Source: Gordonia jinghuaiqii
GTDB lineage: Bacteria; Actinomycetota; Actinomycetes; Mycobacteriales; Mycobacteriaceae
Assembly (NCBI RefSeq): GCF_014041935.1
Contig: NZ_CP059491.1
Span: 4,712,001 to 4,776,000 of the forward strand
Direction: 5' to 3'
Length of the DNA: 64,000 nucleotides
Under the pieces are notes generated by a model that was not told where the DNA came from, searched no databases, and saw only the letters and a program-made list of their open reading frames with translations. The position numbers and the translations under genes were made by a program. Numbering within the stretch: position 1 is the stretch's first letter; the number at the start of each line of letters is the position of its first letter. Of this stretch, positions 35,045 to 44,156 are shown piece after piece.

Positions 35045-36151
35045 ATGGAACTGGGACTGTTGTTGAATCCGGGACACCGGCCGGGATCGGACCTCTCGGC
35101 TGCGGTCGCGTGGGACGTCGAGCTGATCAGGTGGGCCGACGAGCTCGGGTACCGGGAGGCGTGGATCGGCGAGCACCTGACCGTGCCATGGGAGCCGGTG
35201 CCGGCTCCGGACCTCGTCATAGCGCAGGCGCTGACCCAAACCAGCACGATCCGATTGGGACCGTCTTCGTTGAACCTACCGCTGCACCATCCGGCGATGG
35301 TGGCGCACCGATGGGCATTCCTGGATCAGCTCTCGCAGGGCCGGATCAACCTCGGCCTTGGAGCCTCAGGCACGCTGACTGATTGGCATCTGTACGGGAT
35401 CGACGGCGCCTCAGGCCAGCATCGGGAGATGATGGTGGAATCGCTGGACGCCGTCGTGCGGTTGTGGACCGAACCCGGACCGTATGAGTCGTCGGGACGT
35501 TTCTGGACGGTCAACAAGCCGGGGCCGATGGTCGATGGTTTCCTCGATTTTCACATGCAGCCCTTTCAGCGGCCGCATCCGCCGATTCACCTCAGCGGTT
35601 TGAGCCCGCAGTCACCGACCCTTCGCCTGTGCGGGGAACGCGGTTATGCCCCGCTGAGTTTGGCTCTGAACACGGAGTATCTGGCCGAGCTGTGGCGCAC
35701 CGTCGAGCAGGGTGCGGACACCACAGGCGCAGTGGTCGATCGCTCGAGTTGGGGCATCGGCTGGGATGTCTTTGTCGCTGAGACCGACGAAGAAGCGCTC
35801 CGGCTGAGTCTGGACAGCGGGATGGGGGCCTACCTTGGCGAGTTCTGGCTGCCCATGCTCCGGGGCGTGGGGCTCGCCTCGATGTACAAGGCCGACCCAG
35901 ACATGTCGGATGCCGATCTCACGCCCGAGTACTACCTGCGCCACTGTGCACTGGTCGGTTCGGTCGAAACCGTTGTGGACAAGATCGAGGAGTCCGTGGC
36001 GCGGACCGGCGGTTTCGGCACGCTGATTCAGCAGGGGCACGACTTCGCCGACGATCGTGCACCGCTACGGGCGTCGATGGAAATGCTGGCGACTGAGGTG
36101 ATGCCCAGAGTCCGGGCAGCGAGAGGTGTGGCCGAGGGCGTATCGCGCTAG
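35045..36151 (+). CDS. Luciferase-like (LLM class) flavin monooxygenase/oxidoreductase
   Basis: 368 residues with the bacterial-luciferase TIM-barrel pattern: LGYREAWIGEHLTVPWEPVPAPD, IRLGPSSLNLPLHHPAMVAHRWAFLDQLSQGRINLGLG and GSVETVVDKIEESV. The family uses FMNH2 or F420; which one cannot be decided from the sequence. Relatives include LimB-type terpene monooxygenases and F420 oxidoreductases. As the only oxygenase-like gene in the island it may perform the first attack on the substrate. Start ATG 35045 sits seven bases after AAGGAG. Confidence 0.82.
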   Translation: MELGLLLNPGHRPGSDLSAAVAWDVELIRWADELGYREAWIGEHLTVPWEPVPAPDLVIAQALTQTSTIRLGPSSLNLPLHHPAMVAHRWAFLDQLSQGRINLGLGASGTLTDWHLYGIDGASGQHREMMVESLDAVVRLWTEPGPYESSGRFWTVNKPGPMVDGFLDFHMQPFQRPHPPIHLSGLSPQSPTLRLCGERGYAPLSLALNTEYLAELWRTVEQGADTTGAVVDRSSWGIGWDVFVAETDEEALRLSLDSGMGAYLGEFWLPMLRGVGLASMYKADPDMSDADLTPEYYLRHCALVGSVETVVDKIEESVARTGGFGTLIQQGHDFADDRAPLRASMEMLATEVMPRVRAARGVAEGVSR

Positions 36152-36168
36152 CCAGCTGTCGACAGACG

Positions 36169-36208
36169 TCGAGTAGGGGCCCAACGGTCACGGTGGGCCC
36201 CTACTCGA
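36169..36208. terminator. Hairpin terminator after the monooxygenase
   Basis: Perfect 14-bp arms TCGAGTAGGGGCCC (36169-36182) and GGGCCCCTACTCGA (36195-36208). The remaining bases up to the leftward aldehyde dehydrogenase stop at 36348 hold no gene. Confidence 0.85.
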
Positions 36209-36347
36209 TCAACGCCGCTGGACCCTTGTGGTCTTCAGATCGAAGAACATGCCCGGTTCCTATGCATGGCCTGCTGTCACCATCGCCCCCTGGTGGGTGT
36301 GGATAGCCTGTTCCGCCTCACGTGGCTCGAGGCGCATGCGTCGGGAA

Positions 36348-37829
36348 CTAGTCCCGGTCGAGAAGGGCGGCGCTGGCGTAGATCGATTTGAGTTCTTGGA
36401 ACTCAGCAAAGCCTTCCGGACCGAGTTCGCGTCCGATGCCACTTCGTTTCACTCCGCCAAAAGGAGCGTCGAAGTCGTTGACGTAGTAGTTGATTCCGAA
36501 CGTGCCGGTGCGTACCCGCCGTGCGACGCCGATGCCACGCTGCTCGTCGGCAGTCCACACCGAGCCGGCCAGACCGTAATCGCTGTCATTGGCCATGGAG
36601 ATCGCGTCGTCGAGGTCGGTGTAGGGAATGACGGTGACGACTGGTCCGAAGATCTCCTCGCGGGCAATCCGGTCGGTGTTGGAGACATCGGCGAGAATCG
36701 TCGGTTCCATGAACCATCCGCGATCGAGGCCGGCCGGCCGGCCGCCACCGTGGACCAATCGTGCGCCGTCAGAGATGGCTACCTCAACCAAACGACTCAC
36801 GCGCTGAAGCTGACGTTGATTGGCCATCGGCCCGATTGTGACGGCTGGATCGAGCGGGTTGCCGAGGATCTGTTCGCCGGCCCATCCGGCGAGTGCGTCG
36901 ACGATCTCGTCATATCGTGATTGCGGCGCGAGGATCCGGGACTGTCCGGTGCAGGTCTGGCCGTTGTTCATGAAAGCCGCTGTAGCCATGCCCGTGACGA
37001 ACACGTCGAGGTCAGCGTCCTCGAGAACGATGGCCGCAGACTTTCCACCGAGTTCGAGAGTGACGCGCTTGAACCGTCGCCCGGCCTCAGCGCCGATGCG
37101 CTCACCACTGGCGGTCGACCCGGTGAATGCGACCTTGTCAACGAGCGGGTGGCGACTCAGTAGACTTGCGGGTTCCCTATCCGCGAGAACCACATTCAAC
37201 ACTCCGGCGGGAAGGCCTGCCTGCTGTGCTGCTTCGGCGATGACATAGCTGTCCAGTGCCGCATCGGGAGAGTGTTTGAGTACCACCGAGCAGCCGGCCG
37301 CGAGGGCCGGTGCGATCGAGATCATCGCTTTGGCCTGGGGATAATTCCAAGGCGTGATGACCGCGGCGACCCCGACCGGTTCCCGACGGATGATCGTCGA
37401 TCCCATCGGACTGCGCCTGATCTCTTCGGTTGCAGTCGAGACCGCGACGTCGGCATATTGACGCAGCAAGTGCGCGGGAGCAACGCCGTTGAAGGCTCGC
37501 GACAGCTCGATCGGCATCCCGATCTCGCGGCTGACCAGGACGCTCGTCGCCTCGGCCTTGGCCTCGAGGGCATCGGCGAACCGCCTCAACACCGTCGCGC
37601 GCTCTTCCGCTGTGGCGCGCGACCACTCCCCTGCGGCGAAGGACTCGTGCGCGGAAACGATCGCCGATTCCACGTCGGCTTCTGAGCCCAATGCCGCACG
37701 AGCGATCGGTTCCCCAGTTGCAGCTTCGAGGACCTCATGGGTGTCTGTGGACGAAGCATCGACCCACTTCCCCCCGACGAAGAACTGGAGTCGGTCGACT
37801 TCGGGCGTGACTGTGGCGGCAACGGTCAT
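36348..37829 (-). CDS. NAD(P)-dependent aldehyde dehydrogenase
   Basis: 493 residues from ATG 37829; the frame stays open far upstream but family homology begins with LQFFVGGKWVDASSTDTHEV. Key motifs: ITPWNYPQAKAMISIAPALAAG, FTGSTASGERIG (NAD), VTLELGGKSAAIV (Glu), NNGQTCTGQSRI (catalytic Cys) and EIFGPVVTVI. It probably oxidises the aldehyde made by the alcohol dehydrogenase to a carboxylic acid. It is divergent from a small EthD-like gene across an A/T-rich promoter. Confidence 0.9.
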   Translation of the reverse strand: MTVAATVTPEVDRLQFFVGGKWVDASSTDTHEVLEAATGEPIARAALGSEADVESAIVSAHESFAAGEWSRATAEERATVLRRFADALEAKAEATSVLVSREIGMPIELSRAFNGVAPAHLLRQYADVAVSTATEEIRRSPMGSTIIRREPVGVAAVITPWNYPQAKAMISIAPALAAGCSVVLKHSPDAALDSYVIAEAAQQAGLPAGVLNVVLADREPASLLSRHPLVDKVAFTGSTASGERIGAEAGRRFKRVTLELGGKSAAIVLEDADLDVFVTGMATAAFMNNGQTCTGQSRILAPQSRYDEIVDALAGWAGEQILGNPLDPAVTIGPMANQRQLQRVSRLVEVAISDGARLVHGGGRPAGLDRGWFMEPTILADVSNTDRIAREEIFGPVVTVIPYTDLDDAISMANDSDYGLAGSVWTADEQRGIGVARRVRTGTFGINYYVNDFDAPFGGVKRSGIGRELGPEGFAEFQELKSIYASAALLDRD

Positions 37830-37884
37830 AACGTCTCCTGATATCGCATAGTCAGACTCCACACGGGCGCGTGACCCTCCAACT

Positions 37885-37914
37885 ATGTAAGATTTACATT
37901 CTCTATACAGATAG
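37885..37914. promoter_or_regulatory. Divergent promoter/operator, aldehyde dehydrogenase / EthD-like gene
   Basis: Two dyads in an A/T-rich tract: ATGTAA-GAT-TTACAT (37885-37899) and CTAT-ACAG-ATAG (37903-37914). The AGATAG half-site recurs at 44127-44144 and, as CTATCA, at 35008. Confidence 0.45.
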
Positions 37915-38015
37915 CATAGGTTGTTGTGTGTGTCACAGATGCATCCGCATGTGACACACTCGCCGGCCGGACACACCGCCGGAACCCACCCACCGTTTCT
38001 CTGTTTGGAGTGATC

Positions 38016-38354
38016 ATGTCTGCCAGTGCCTTGCTTCTCGCCTACGTTCAGCCCACCAGTCCGGCCGATGAGCCGGAGTTCAACCGCTGGTACGACGAGG
38101 TTCACATCCCGCAACTGATCGAGCGTGTGCCAGGGGTGCGAGGGGCTCGGCGCTACCACGTCGCCGACGCCCAGTTCGCGGGTGCCCCGGCGCCTGCCAA
38201 CTCCTACCTGACGGTGTACGAAATCGATTCTGAGAACATCGCAGACACCGTCGCCGAGATCAACACTGCGATGAGTGATGGTTCGTTGGAGCTGACCACC
38301 ACGTTGGACGGTGAGGTGTCGCCGCCGGTGATGCACGTTTTCCAGCCTGCCTGA
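38016..38354 (+). CDS. EthD-like/dimeric alpha-beta barrel small protein
   Basis: 112 residues. The pattern LLLAYVQPTSPADEPEFNRWYDEVHIPQLIERVPGVRGARRYHV followed by NSYLTVYEI is typical of dimeric ferredoxin-like barrels (EthD and relatives) that accompany degradative oxygenases. The exact role of such proteins is often unknown; some are isomerases or accessory factors. Start ATG 38016 follows TTTGGAGTG. Confidence 0.7.
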   Translation: MSASALLLAYVQPTSPADEPEFNRWYDEVHIPQLIERVPGVRGARRYHVADAQFAGAPAPANSYLTVYEIDSENIADTVAEINTAMSDGSLELTTTLDGEVSPPVMHVFQPA

Positions 38355-38383
38355 ACCGGCACCGACGTTCTCCGCCATGTGAA

Positions 38384-38417
38384 CTGGGGGCCGGCGCGCG
38401 AAGCGTCTGGCCCCCAG
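38384..38417. terminator. Hairpin between convergent EthD-like and acyl-CoA ligase genes
   Basis: Arms CTGGGGGCC (38384-38392) and GGCCCCCAG (38409-38417), 9 bp perfect with a 16-base loop. It can terminate both genes. Confidence 0.7.
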
Positions 38418-38437
38418 GGGCGTTCCCTTGCCTGCAC

Positions 38438-40054
38438 TCAGTCCGTACTGTCACCGTCGGAGAAGAGCGCCCGGAGTGTCCTGCGATCGATCTTTCCGGT
38501 GGCGTTCGTCGGCAGCGCATCGACAACTGTGATCATCTCGGGTTGCTTCTGGCGGGCGAGGCCGGCCTCGGTGACCACGGCCCCGACTTCGCTGACCGTG
38601 AGGTCGCGACGATGTGAGACCACCACGGCCCCGACCCGTTCTCCAAGCCTTCCGCCCGGGACGGCGAGGACTGCAACTGCGCTGATATCGGGGTGCCGCG
38701 CGATGGCCTCCTCGATCTCTCGAGCGCTCAGCTTCTCTCCTCCCCTGTTGATGATGTCCTTGGTGCGCCCGGTGATTCGCACCCGTCCATCGGCATCAAG
38801 CGCACCGAGATCGCCGGTTCGCAACCAGCCCTCCCGAGTGAAAGCACGGTCGTCGAGGTCGGCGCGGACATAGCCACGCATCATCTCCGGGCCCCGTATC
38901 AGCAGTTCTCCGCCTTCGCCAGGACCCACCGGTGCGCCGGCGTCGTCAACGACCAGCAGCTCGACCCCAGGAGCCAAAGGGCCATCGGTGTCTGCGCGGG
39001 CATCGAGCGGATCGAACTCGTTTGGCAGAGTTGCGGTGGGCAGCTCGGTCATACCCCACGCACGGTAGGCGGCGATACCGAGAGCGTTGACGTCGCGAAT
39101 CAGATCCGGCGGAACTGACGCGCCGCCGCAACAGTACTGACGCAACGACGAGGAACCCCGGCCGCTGTCGAGATAGCTGCGATGGAGCTCGCGCAGAAAG
39201 GGAGTCGCGCCTGCCATATAGGTCGCGCCGTGACGTTCGATCATTTCGACACAGACCTCGGCGTCCCATCGTTCCAGCAGAATTGCCGCCGCGCCGATGT
39301 GAGCAGGAATCATGAACCCCTGCAGGAGCCCCGTGATGTGAGTCATCGGAGAAGCCATGACCATCCGGTCACGGAAGGTCAGCCCCCACCCACTGACCGT
39401 GGAACGCAGTTCGTGGCTCAGACCCGCCACTGAATGGATGACCCCTTTCGGTTCAGATTCCGTGCCGGAGGTGAACAACACCAAAGCCGGGTGTTCGGCG
39501 GTGGCGGGTTGAACCCGGTCGGGCAGGCTGCCCACTCGGACATCTGACGATGACACCCAACCGGGGTGTGCCCCGCTGGTGAGTAGTCGTATTCGAGGGA
39601 CGAGCTCGACGGCCCGGCAGATCTCGTCGAACTCATCTGGATAGTCGCGGCGAGCGGATGCCGTGGAGGTGATGATCGCGGTTGGACGGACCTGCGACAG
39701 CGCGGTGGTGATCTCGCGTGATCCGTAAATCGGCACCAGCGGGCTCGAGATCGCGCCGATGCGCCAAATCGCTGCCGCCGTGGCGATGGCTTCGGGACCC
39801 GTGGGGAGAAGCCACGACACAGCCTCGCCTGGCTGTACCCCCGCTTCGATCAACGTGGTCGCAATGTGACGCGACTGGCGGGCCAGGTCAGTGAAGGTGA
39901 CCTCCCCGGTCTCCGTGATCGCGGCGACACGCTGAGGCCAGCGTGCTGCACTGTCCTCCAGAAGTCCACCGATTGTTTGTTGGGTGTGAAACCCTGCGCG
40001 GTGCCACCTTTCGCGTACCGACGCTGGAATCCGACTCGCGCGTTGGTAGCTCAT
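38438..40054 (-). CDS. Acyl-CoA synthetase (AMP-forming ligase)
   Basis: 538 residues from ATG 40054, whose ATGA overlaps the crotonase stop; an ATG nine bases earlier is an alternative. Motifs: LVLFTSGTESEPKGV (P-loop), YRAWGMTELPTATLP, GWLRTGDLGALDADGRVRITGRTKDIINRGGEKLSAREIEEAI and NATGKIDRRTLR with the catalytic Lys. It activates a carboxylic acid to its CoA thioester, the entry step to beta-oxidation. It resembles cyclohexanecarboxylate-CoA-ligase-like members, but the substrate is uncertain. It is translationally coupled to the crotonase. Confidence 0.88.
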   Translation of the reverse strand: MSYQRASRIPASVRERWHRAGFHTQQTIGGLLEDSAARWPQRVAAITETGEVTFTDLARQSRHIATTLIEAGVQPGEAVSWLLPTGPEAIATAAAIWRIGAISSPLVPIYGSREITTALSQVRPTAIITSTASARRDYPDEFDEICRAVELVPRIRLLTSGAHPGWVSSSDVRVGSLPDRVQPATAEHPALVLFTSGTESEPKGVIHSVAGLSHELRSTVSGWGLTFRDRMVMASPMTHITGLLQGFMIPAHIGAAAILLERWDAEVCVEMIERHGATYMAGATPFLRELHRSYLDSGRGSSSLRQYCCGGASVPPDLIRDVNALGIAAYRAWGMTELPTATLPNEFDPLDARADTDGPLAPGVELLVVDDAGAPVGPGEGGELLIRGPEMMRGYVRADLDDRAFTREGWLRTGDLGALDADGRVRITGRTKDIINRGGEKLSAREIEEAIARHPDISAVAVLAVPGGRLGERVGAVVVSHRRDLTVSEVGAVVTEAGLARQKQPEMITVVDALPTNATGKIDRRTLRALFSDGDSTD

Positions 40055-40863
40055 GAGGTCCATTTGGGTACACGTTTCTCCAGGAAGGCAATCGGGCCTT
40101 CAGCGGCGTCTGGATGTGCTCGATGACGTCGGATGAGTTCCCAGCCGAGGTCGAGTTCGGTTGCCAGGGCGTGTTCTTCGGCGCGCCGGAGCGCTCGACG
40201 ACTCAACCGCACTGCCTCCGGCGAGTTGCGCGTGATCAGCGCGGCCAACGCAAGTCCCCGCTCCAGAGCAACGTCATCGTCGACCACCTCGGAAACGAGG
40301 CCGGCATCGCGAGCGGCCTCGGAGCCGAGTTGCTCGTGCTTACCGAGCAGCACCATCCGGGCCAGCACGTCGCGGCGCATCCGTCCTCGCAGCAGGACCG
40401 GTTCGAGGGCAGATACCTGGCCGATACTGACGTGGGGATCCAGGAATCGCGCGCTCTTCGCCGCTATGCAGATGTCGGCGTCGGCGACGAAATGCAGTCC
40501 TCCACCCGCGCACACACCATTGACCACGACGACCACCGGGACTGAGATCTGCGGGCCGGGCACGAACGCCAGCTCCTGGGCGGCGGTGTCACCCACCGAC
40601 GCACGGTCCCCGGCGACCATGCGCGCGTCGGCACCGGCGCAAAACGCCTCACCGGCGCCGGTGAGCACGATGCACCGCACAGACGGTTCGGCGGCCACCG
40701 ACTCCCACAGTCGGCGAAGCGCGACCATCAACTCGTCGTCAAGCGCATTCGCCGCATGCGGTCGATGCAACGTGACCAGGAGCGTCGAGCCTCGGAGTTC
40801 AGCGACGAGTACGCCGGTATCACGCTCCAGAGGAACCGACTTGCCGTCCCTCACAAGCCACAC
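40051..40863 (-). CDS. Crotonase/enoyl-CoA hydratase-family protein, non-canonical active site
   Basis: 270 residues from GTG 40863. The crotonase oxyanion-hole segments are present (GAGEAFCAGADARMVAG and NGVCAGGGLHFVADADI). The two glutamates of classical enoyl-CoA hydratases are replaced: the position in GGGLHF is His, and in FLDPHVSIGQVS the usual Glu is also His. The DPHVSxGQ variant is a known subfamily in actinobacteria, so another reaction such as isomerisation or C-C cleavage is possible. It is the first gene of the two-gene unit with the ligase. Confidence 0.85.
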   Translation of the reverse strand: MWLVRDGKSVPLERDTGVLVAELRGSTLLVTLHRPHAANALDDELMVALRRLWESVAAEPSVRCIVLTGAGEAFCAGADARMVAGDRASVGDTAAQELAFVPGPQISVPVVVVVNGVCAGGGLHFVADADICIAAKSARFLDPHVSIGQVSALEPVLLRGRMRRDVLARMVLLGKHEQLGSEAARDAGLVSEVVDDDVALERGLALAALITRNSPEAVRLSRRALRRAEEHALATELDLGWELIRRHRAHPDAAEGPIAFLEKRVPKWTS

Positions 40864-40868
40864 ACCGA

Positions 40869-40925
40869 TTGACAGGCTCTTTCAATCATATATAAGTTTT
40901 AACACACAGCCTCTAGCCCTGTGTG
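40869..40925 (+). promoter_or_regulatory. Consensus promoter and inverted repeat before the first acyl-CoA dehydrogenase pair
   Basis: TTGACA (40869-40874) and TATAAG (40891-40896) with a 16-base spacer is close to the sigma-70 consensus. It is followed by the inverted repeat CACACAG (40903-40909)/CTGTGTG (40919-40925), a possible operator or transcript hairpin. The gene starts at 41054. Confidence 0.55.
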
Positions 40926-41053
40926 AGGAGCATCTCTCGCATGAATCGTCCATCGCCCGCCCGGCGCCCCGCCAGCGGGCCGATCACCGTCCCCCTCGTT
41001 CGTCCGTCCCCGTGTGGCCTGCCGGCTGCGCCCAGCGCTGGGACAGGAGTCCG

Positions 41054-42223
41054 ATGACCGCCACCGACGATCTCGTCGATCTGGATCCCGGGCCGGCCGC
41101 CCACGCGCTGCGTCGACGTCTTCGCCAGTTGCTGGCGGAGATGTTGCCGGCCGATTGGAGGACCTCATTCTCCAACGACGCCGAGGTACAAGCGGTTGTC
41201 GGTCGAATCTGTCGCCGCCTGGGGGACGAGCGACTGCTCACCATCAACTGGCCCGCCGAGTTCGGCGGTGCCGGTGCGGACGTCTGGCAGCAGACGGTGC
41301 TGCGCGAAGAGATGTGGGCCCACTTCGAACCCCGGGGGGCCCAGTACATGGGTCTGAGTTGGGTGGGACCGACCCTCATGCAGATCGGCACTCCTGCACA
41401 GCTGGAGAAACACCTTCCCGGCATCGCCGAAGGCCGCATTGTGTGGTGCCAGGGCTTCTCTGAGCCCGAGGCCGGTACCGATCTCGGCTCTCTGAAGCTG
41501 AGCGCATCCCGGACCGATCGGGGCTGGCTACTGACCGGCCAGAAGATCTGGACTTCGTATGCGGGACTGGCCGATTGGTGTTTCTTGGCGGCCCGGACCA
41601 GTCATACCGACAACAAACACACCGGAATCACCATTTTTCTGGTGCCGATGTCCTCACCGGGAATCACTGTTCGTCCCATTCCGTCGATCATGGGGGAACA
41701 GCACCTCAACGAGGTGTTCTTCGATGGCGTCGAGGTTGCCGAGGAGGCGATACTGGGCGAGCTCGACCAGGGGTGGCGGGTCATCAAACTGGTGCTGACC
41801 CACGAGCGCATCGGAATCCCCCGCTATGCCCGTGACGAACGAATCCTCGCCGCATTGGCCGGTCACGAGTCACTTCAGGAACCGACGGTGGCCTCGGACT
41901 ACGCACGGACCCTCGTTCACACCCGGGTGGCTCGACTGCTCAACCACCGGGCGATCGCGCTCAACGATGCCGGCATGCTGAGCGATCGGGAAGCATCTGT
42001 CGCACGAGTGGCATCCATCCACCTCGACCAAGAGGTCGCCGGGCTGGCCCTGGACATGGTCGGTTCCGATGGCTTGGTTCCCCGGCCCGGGGCCGGTCTG
42101 CTCGGACAGGTCGAAGACATATTCCGATACGCCCGATCGGCCACCATCGCCTCTGGAACGGCAGAGGTTCAACGAATGCTCATCGCGCGCAGCGCAATCA
42201 GAGAGGTCAAAGATGAAACGTGA
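41054..42223 (+). CDS. Acyl-CoA dehydrogenase, alpha-type subunit
   Basis: 389 residues. FAD and substrate motifs are complete: CQGFSEPEAGTDLGSLKLSA, GQKIWTSYAGLADWCFLAAR, a candidate catalytic Glu in LTHERIGIPRYA, and the C-terminal SGTAEVQRMLIARSA. It overlaps the next dehydrogenase gene by 11 bases. In actinobacterial sterol degradation such adjacent pairs form alpha2beta2 enzymes acting on bulky CoA esters; this pair fits the pattern. ATG 41054 follows AGGAGT. Confidence 0.88.
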   Translation: MTATDDLVDLDPGPAAHALRRRLRQLLAEMLPADWRTSFSNDAEVQAVVGRICRRLGDERLLTINWPAEFGGAGADVWQQTVLREEMWAHFEPRGAQYMGLSWVGPTLMQIGTPAQLEKHLPGIAEGRIVWCQGFSEPEAGTDLGSLKLSASRTDRGWLLTGQKIWTSYAGLADWCFLAARTSHTDNKHTGITIFLVPMSSPGITVRPIPSIMGEQHLNEVFFDGVEVAEEAILGELDQGWRVIKLVLTHERIGIPRYARDERILAALAGHESLQEPTVASDYARTLVHTRVARLLNHRAIALNDAGMLSDREASVARVASIHLDQEVAGLALDMVGSDGLVPRPGAGLLGQVEDIFRYARSATIASGTAEVQRMLIARSAIREVKDET

Positions 42224-43193
42224 CTGGCCGGCCGAGTCGCTGAACTATCGCGACACCGTCGCCGCAGCACTGCGCCGGCGTGGCGGATTCGATCTGGCAC
42301 GCCAAGCCGAAAGCGAACCCGACATCCGCCACTCCACAGTCCGGCCACTTCTCGACGGTCTCGGCCTTCCCGCATTGGACCCATGGGGCGGCGACGAAGA
42401 GTCCGCGGCCGTCGCTCTGGCAGTATGCGAAGCCGGTCGCGTCGTCTTACCGTGGCCTGTCGTCGAACAACTCGCGGTACCTCAGGCCGCGCGCGAGCAG
42501 ATCGCGGCCATCCATGTCACCGACGGTGTACGCAATCGCCTGTCCCATGCCGATCTGTTCGACAGCGTCGTCATGTGCCCAGGCGGGGAAGAGTCCTGGG
42601 CCACGACCATCGGTCGACTCAACCCGGCACCGTTGGATCCATTCGCAGTCGAGGTCTCCGTCGCTCAGCCCCGCCACCTCGACAGACTCCCCGACGCGGT
42701 GGCGATGCACACGGTCCTCACCGCCTTCTGGGTACACGGAGCATTGAGCACCGCGCTGCAGCAAGCAACTCTCCACGCTCGCGATCGCCATCAGTTCGGT
42801 TCACCTATCGGACGATTCGGCGAGATCCGGTGGCGCCTGGCGGACATGGTCGTTGCCCTGGACGGCCTGGCCGAACTGGCCCGCCACACCTGGTGGGTCG
42901 TACGAAAAGGCCGTAGCAGCACTGTCGACCTACTGGCGCTGCGCGTGCACATGCTCGAGGCCTCGGAAGGCATCTTGTCGCACGCACATCAGGTCCTGGG
43001 TGCGATGGGATTGTGCGAAGAGCACAATCTGACTGTTGTCGATCGACATCTTCAACCTGTGCTCCGTCGCCCTGGAGGACTTCTGCGAACCACCGCGAAA
43101 CTGGCCGACGCCGTCGCCACAGAAGGCTTCGATGCGCCATTTCCTGTGTTGCCCTGGAGATCTGCCGAGTCGGCACCGGCCGCCGCGGTCTAA
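42213..43193 (+). CDS. Acyl-CoA dehydrogenase, beta-type (short) subunit
   Basis: 326 residues, shorter than a normal dehydrogenase, with a weakly conserved N-terminus. The C-terminal half keeps the FAD-contacting motif ARDRHQFGSPIGRFGEIRWRLADM and HAHQVLGAMGLCEEHNL. No catalytic Glu is evident, as expected for the partner subunit. It starts inside the upstream gene after GAGAGG. Its stop overlaps the end of the convergent regulator gene by four bases. Confidence 0.82.
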   Translation: MKRDWPAESLNYRDTVAAALRRRGGFDLARQAESEPDIRHSTVRPLLDGLGLPALDPWGGDEESAAVALAVCEAGRVVLPWPVVEQLAVPQAAREQIAAIHVTDGVRNRLSHADLFDSVVMCPGGEESWATTIGRLNPAPLDPFAVEVSVAQPRHLDRLPDAVAMHTVLTAFWVHGALSTALQQATLHARDRHQFGSPIGRFGEIRWRLADMVVALDGLAELARHTWWVVRKGRSSTVDLLALRVHMLEASEGILSHAHQVLGAMGLCEEHNLTVVDRHLQPVLRRPGGLLRTTAKLADAVATEGFDAPFPVLPWRSAESAPAAAV

Positions 43194-44038
43194 ACAGATG
43201 TGCGACGGTCGTTGAACATCCGCCCGCGCGTGATTGTCACCTGCTTGCTCAAACTCACCGCGCGGGCGGCGTCGGCCGCAGCCGCGTCCTGCATCCCGAG
43301 GATGTGTTGTTGCGAGGCACGGGCGTGAGAACGTGAAAGCTCGGCCGCCGCGTCGGCATCGCCGGCCTCGATCGCATCGATCAGTCGCCTGTGGGTCTTG
43401 ACCACCTCGGCCCGAAGGGCCGGCGCCGGGTAACGGTCGGATGCTGCCACCGCATCAGCCCATTCCTCTTCCTGACTTGACCACAGTCCGGCCAATGCCC
43501 CTGCGACCAGGCGCAACGTGTCGTTGCCGCACCCCTCGATGACTGCGTCGTGGAACTCGCGGCCGGTTCTGGTGAACTCGCTCTCGTCATCGACCAGAGT
43601 TTCCTGAAGCGCAACCAGCGTGCGTAAGCGGGGAATCAACGTCTTGCCGCGGGCTGGGAGTTCGGCCGCGTGGCGAACACACACGGGTTCGATCTCGGCG
43701 ATCGCACCTGCCAGATCGCCCAGCGAGACCTGCTCGAACTGGAGCAGCAGACCGAGGCTGTAAGCCGTGCCGGACTTGCTCGGCGCATGTACCACTGCCC
43801 CGCCCACGTTTCCCCGACGGACCGCGATCAACCCTTCGGCCTCGAGAATCCGCAGCGCCTCTCGCAACGGCGGCCGACTCACCTGGAACTCGCGGATGAG
43901 TTCCTCCTGCGGCGGCAACATATCGCCTTCGCGAAGGGCCCCGCTGATGATTCGCTCGCGCAGCTCTTCGGCCACCATCTCGGCGATCGACGGTTGTGAG
44001 AACCGTGGCCGGACACCGCCCACTCGTGTCGGCTCCAT
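43190..44038 (-). CDS. GntR/FCD (FadR-subfamily) regulator of the island
   Basis: 282 residues from ATG 44038. Winged helix: IAEMVAEELRERIISGALREGDMLPPQEELIREFQVSRPPLREALRILEAEGLI. FCD effector domain: DLAGAIAEIEPVCVRHAAELP, TGREFHDAVIEGCGN and VVKTHRRLIDAIEAGDADAA. It is divergent from the second dehydrogenase pair, with a dyad between them. As the only regulator in the island it probably controls the pathway in response to an acid or CoA-ester intermediate. Confidence 0.88.
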   Translation of the reverse strand: MEPTRVGGVRPRFSQPSIAEMVAEELRERIISGALREGDMLPPQEELIREFQVSRPPLREALRILEAEGLIAVRRGNVGGAVVHAPSKSGTAYSLGLLLQFEQVSLGDLAGAIAEIEPVCVRHAAELPARGKTLIPRLRTLVALQETLVDDESEFTRTGREFHDAVIEGCGNDTLRLVAGALAGLWSSQEEEWADAVAASDRYPAPALRAEVVKTHRRLIDAIEAGDADAAAELSRSHARASQQHILGMQDAAAADAARAVSLSKQVTITRGRMFNDRRTSV

Positions 44039-44126
44039 GTGGTTCCTCTCCTCAACCCGACTGTTGTATCCAGATAATCTTAGTGCAGAAAGCAGCAGCC
44101 GGCGTCGGCACCGCCCCACGGCTTGC

Positions 44127-44150
44127 CTATCTTATAAAAGATAGTAGGGT
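44127..44150. promoter_or_regulatory. Dyad operator overlapping a leaderless promoter
   Basis: CTATCTT-ATAA-AAGATAG (44127-44144) is an 18-bp dyad with perfect 7-bp arms. It is followed directly by a -10-like TAGGGT (44145-44150), six bases, and the GTG start at 44157. Binding here would cover the promoter; the GntR/FCD protein encoded leftward is the obvious candidate. Confidence 0.6.
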
Positions 44151-44156
44151 AACGGG

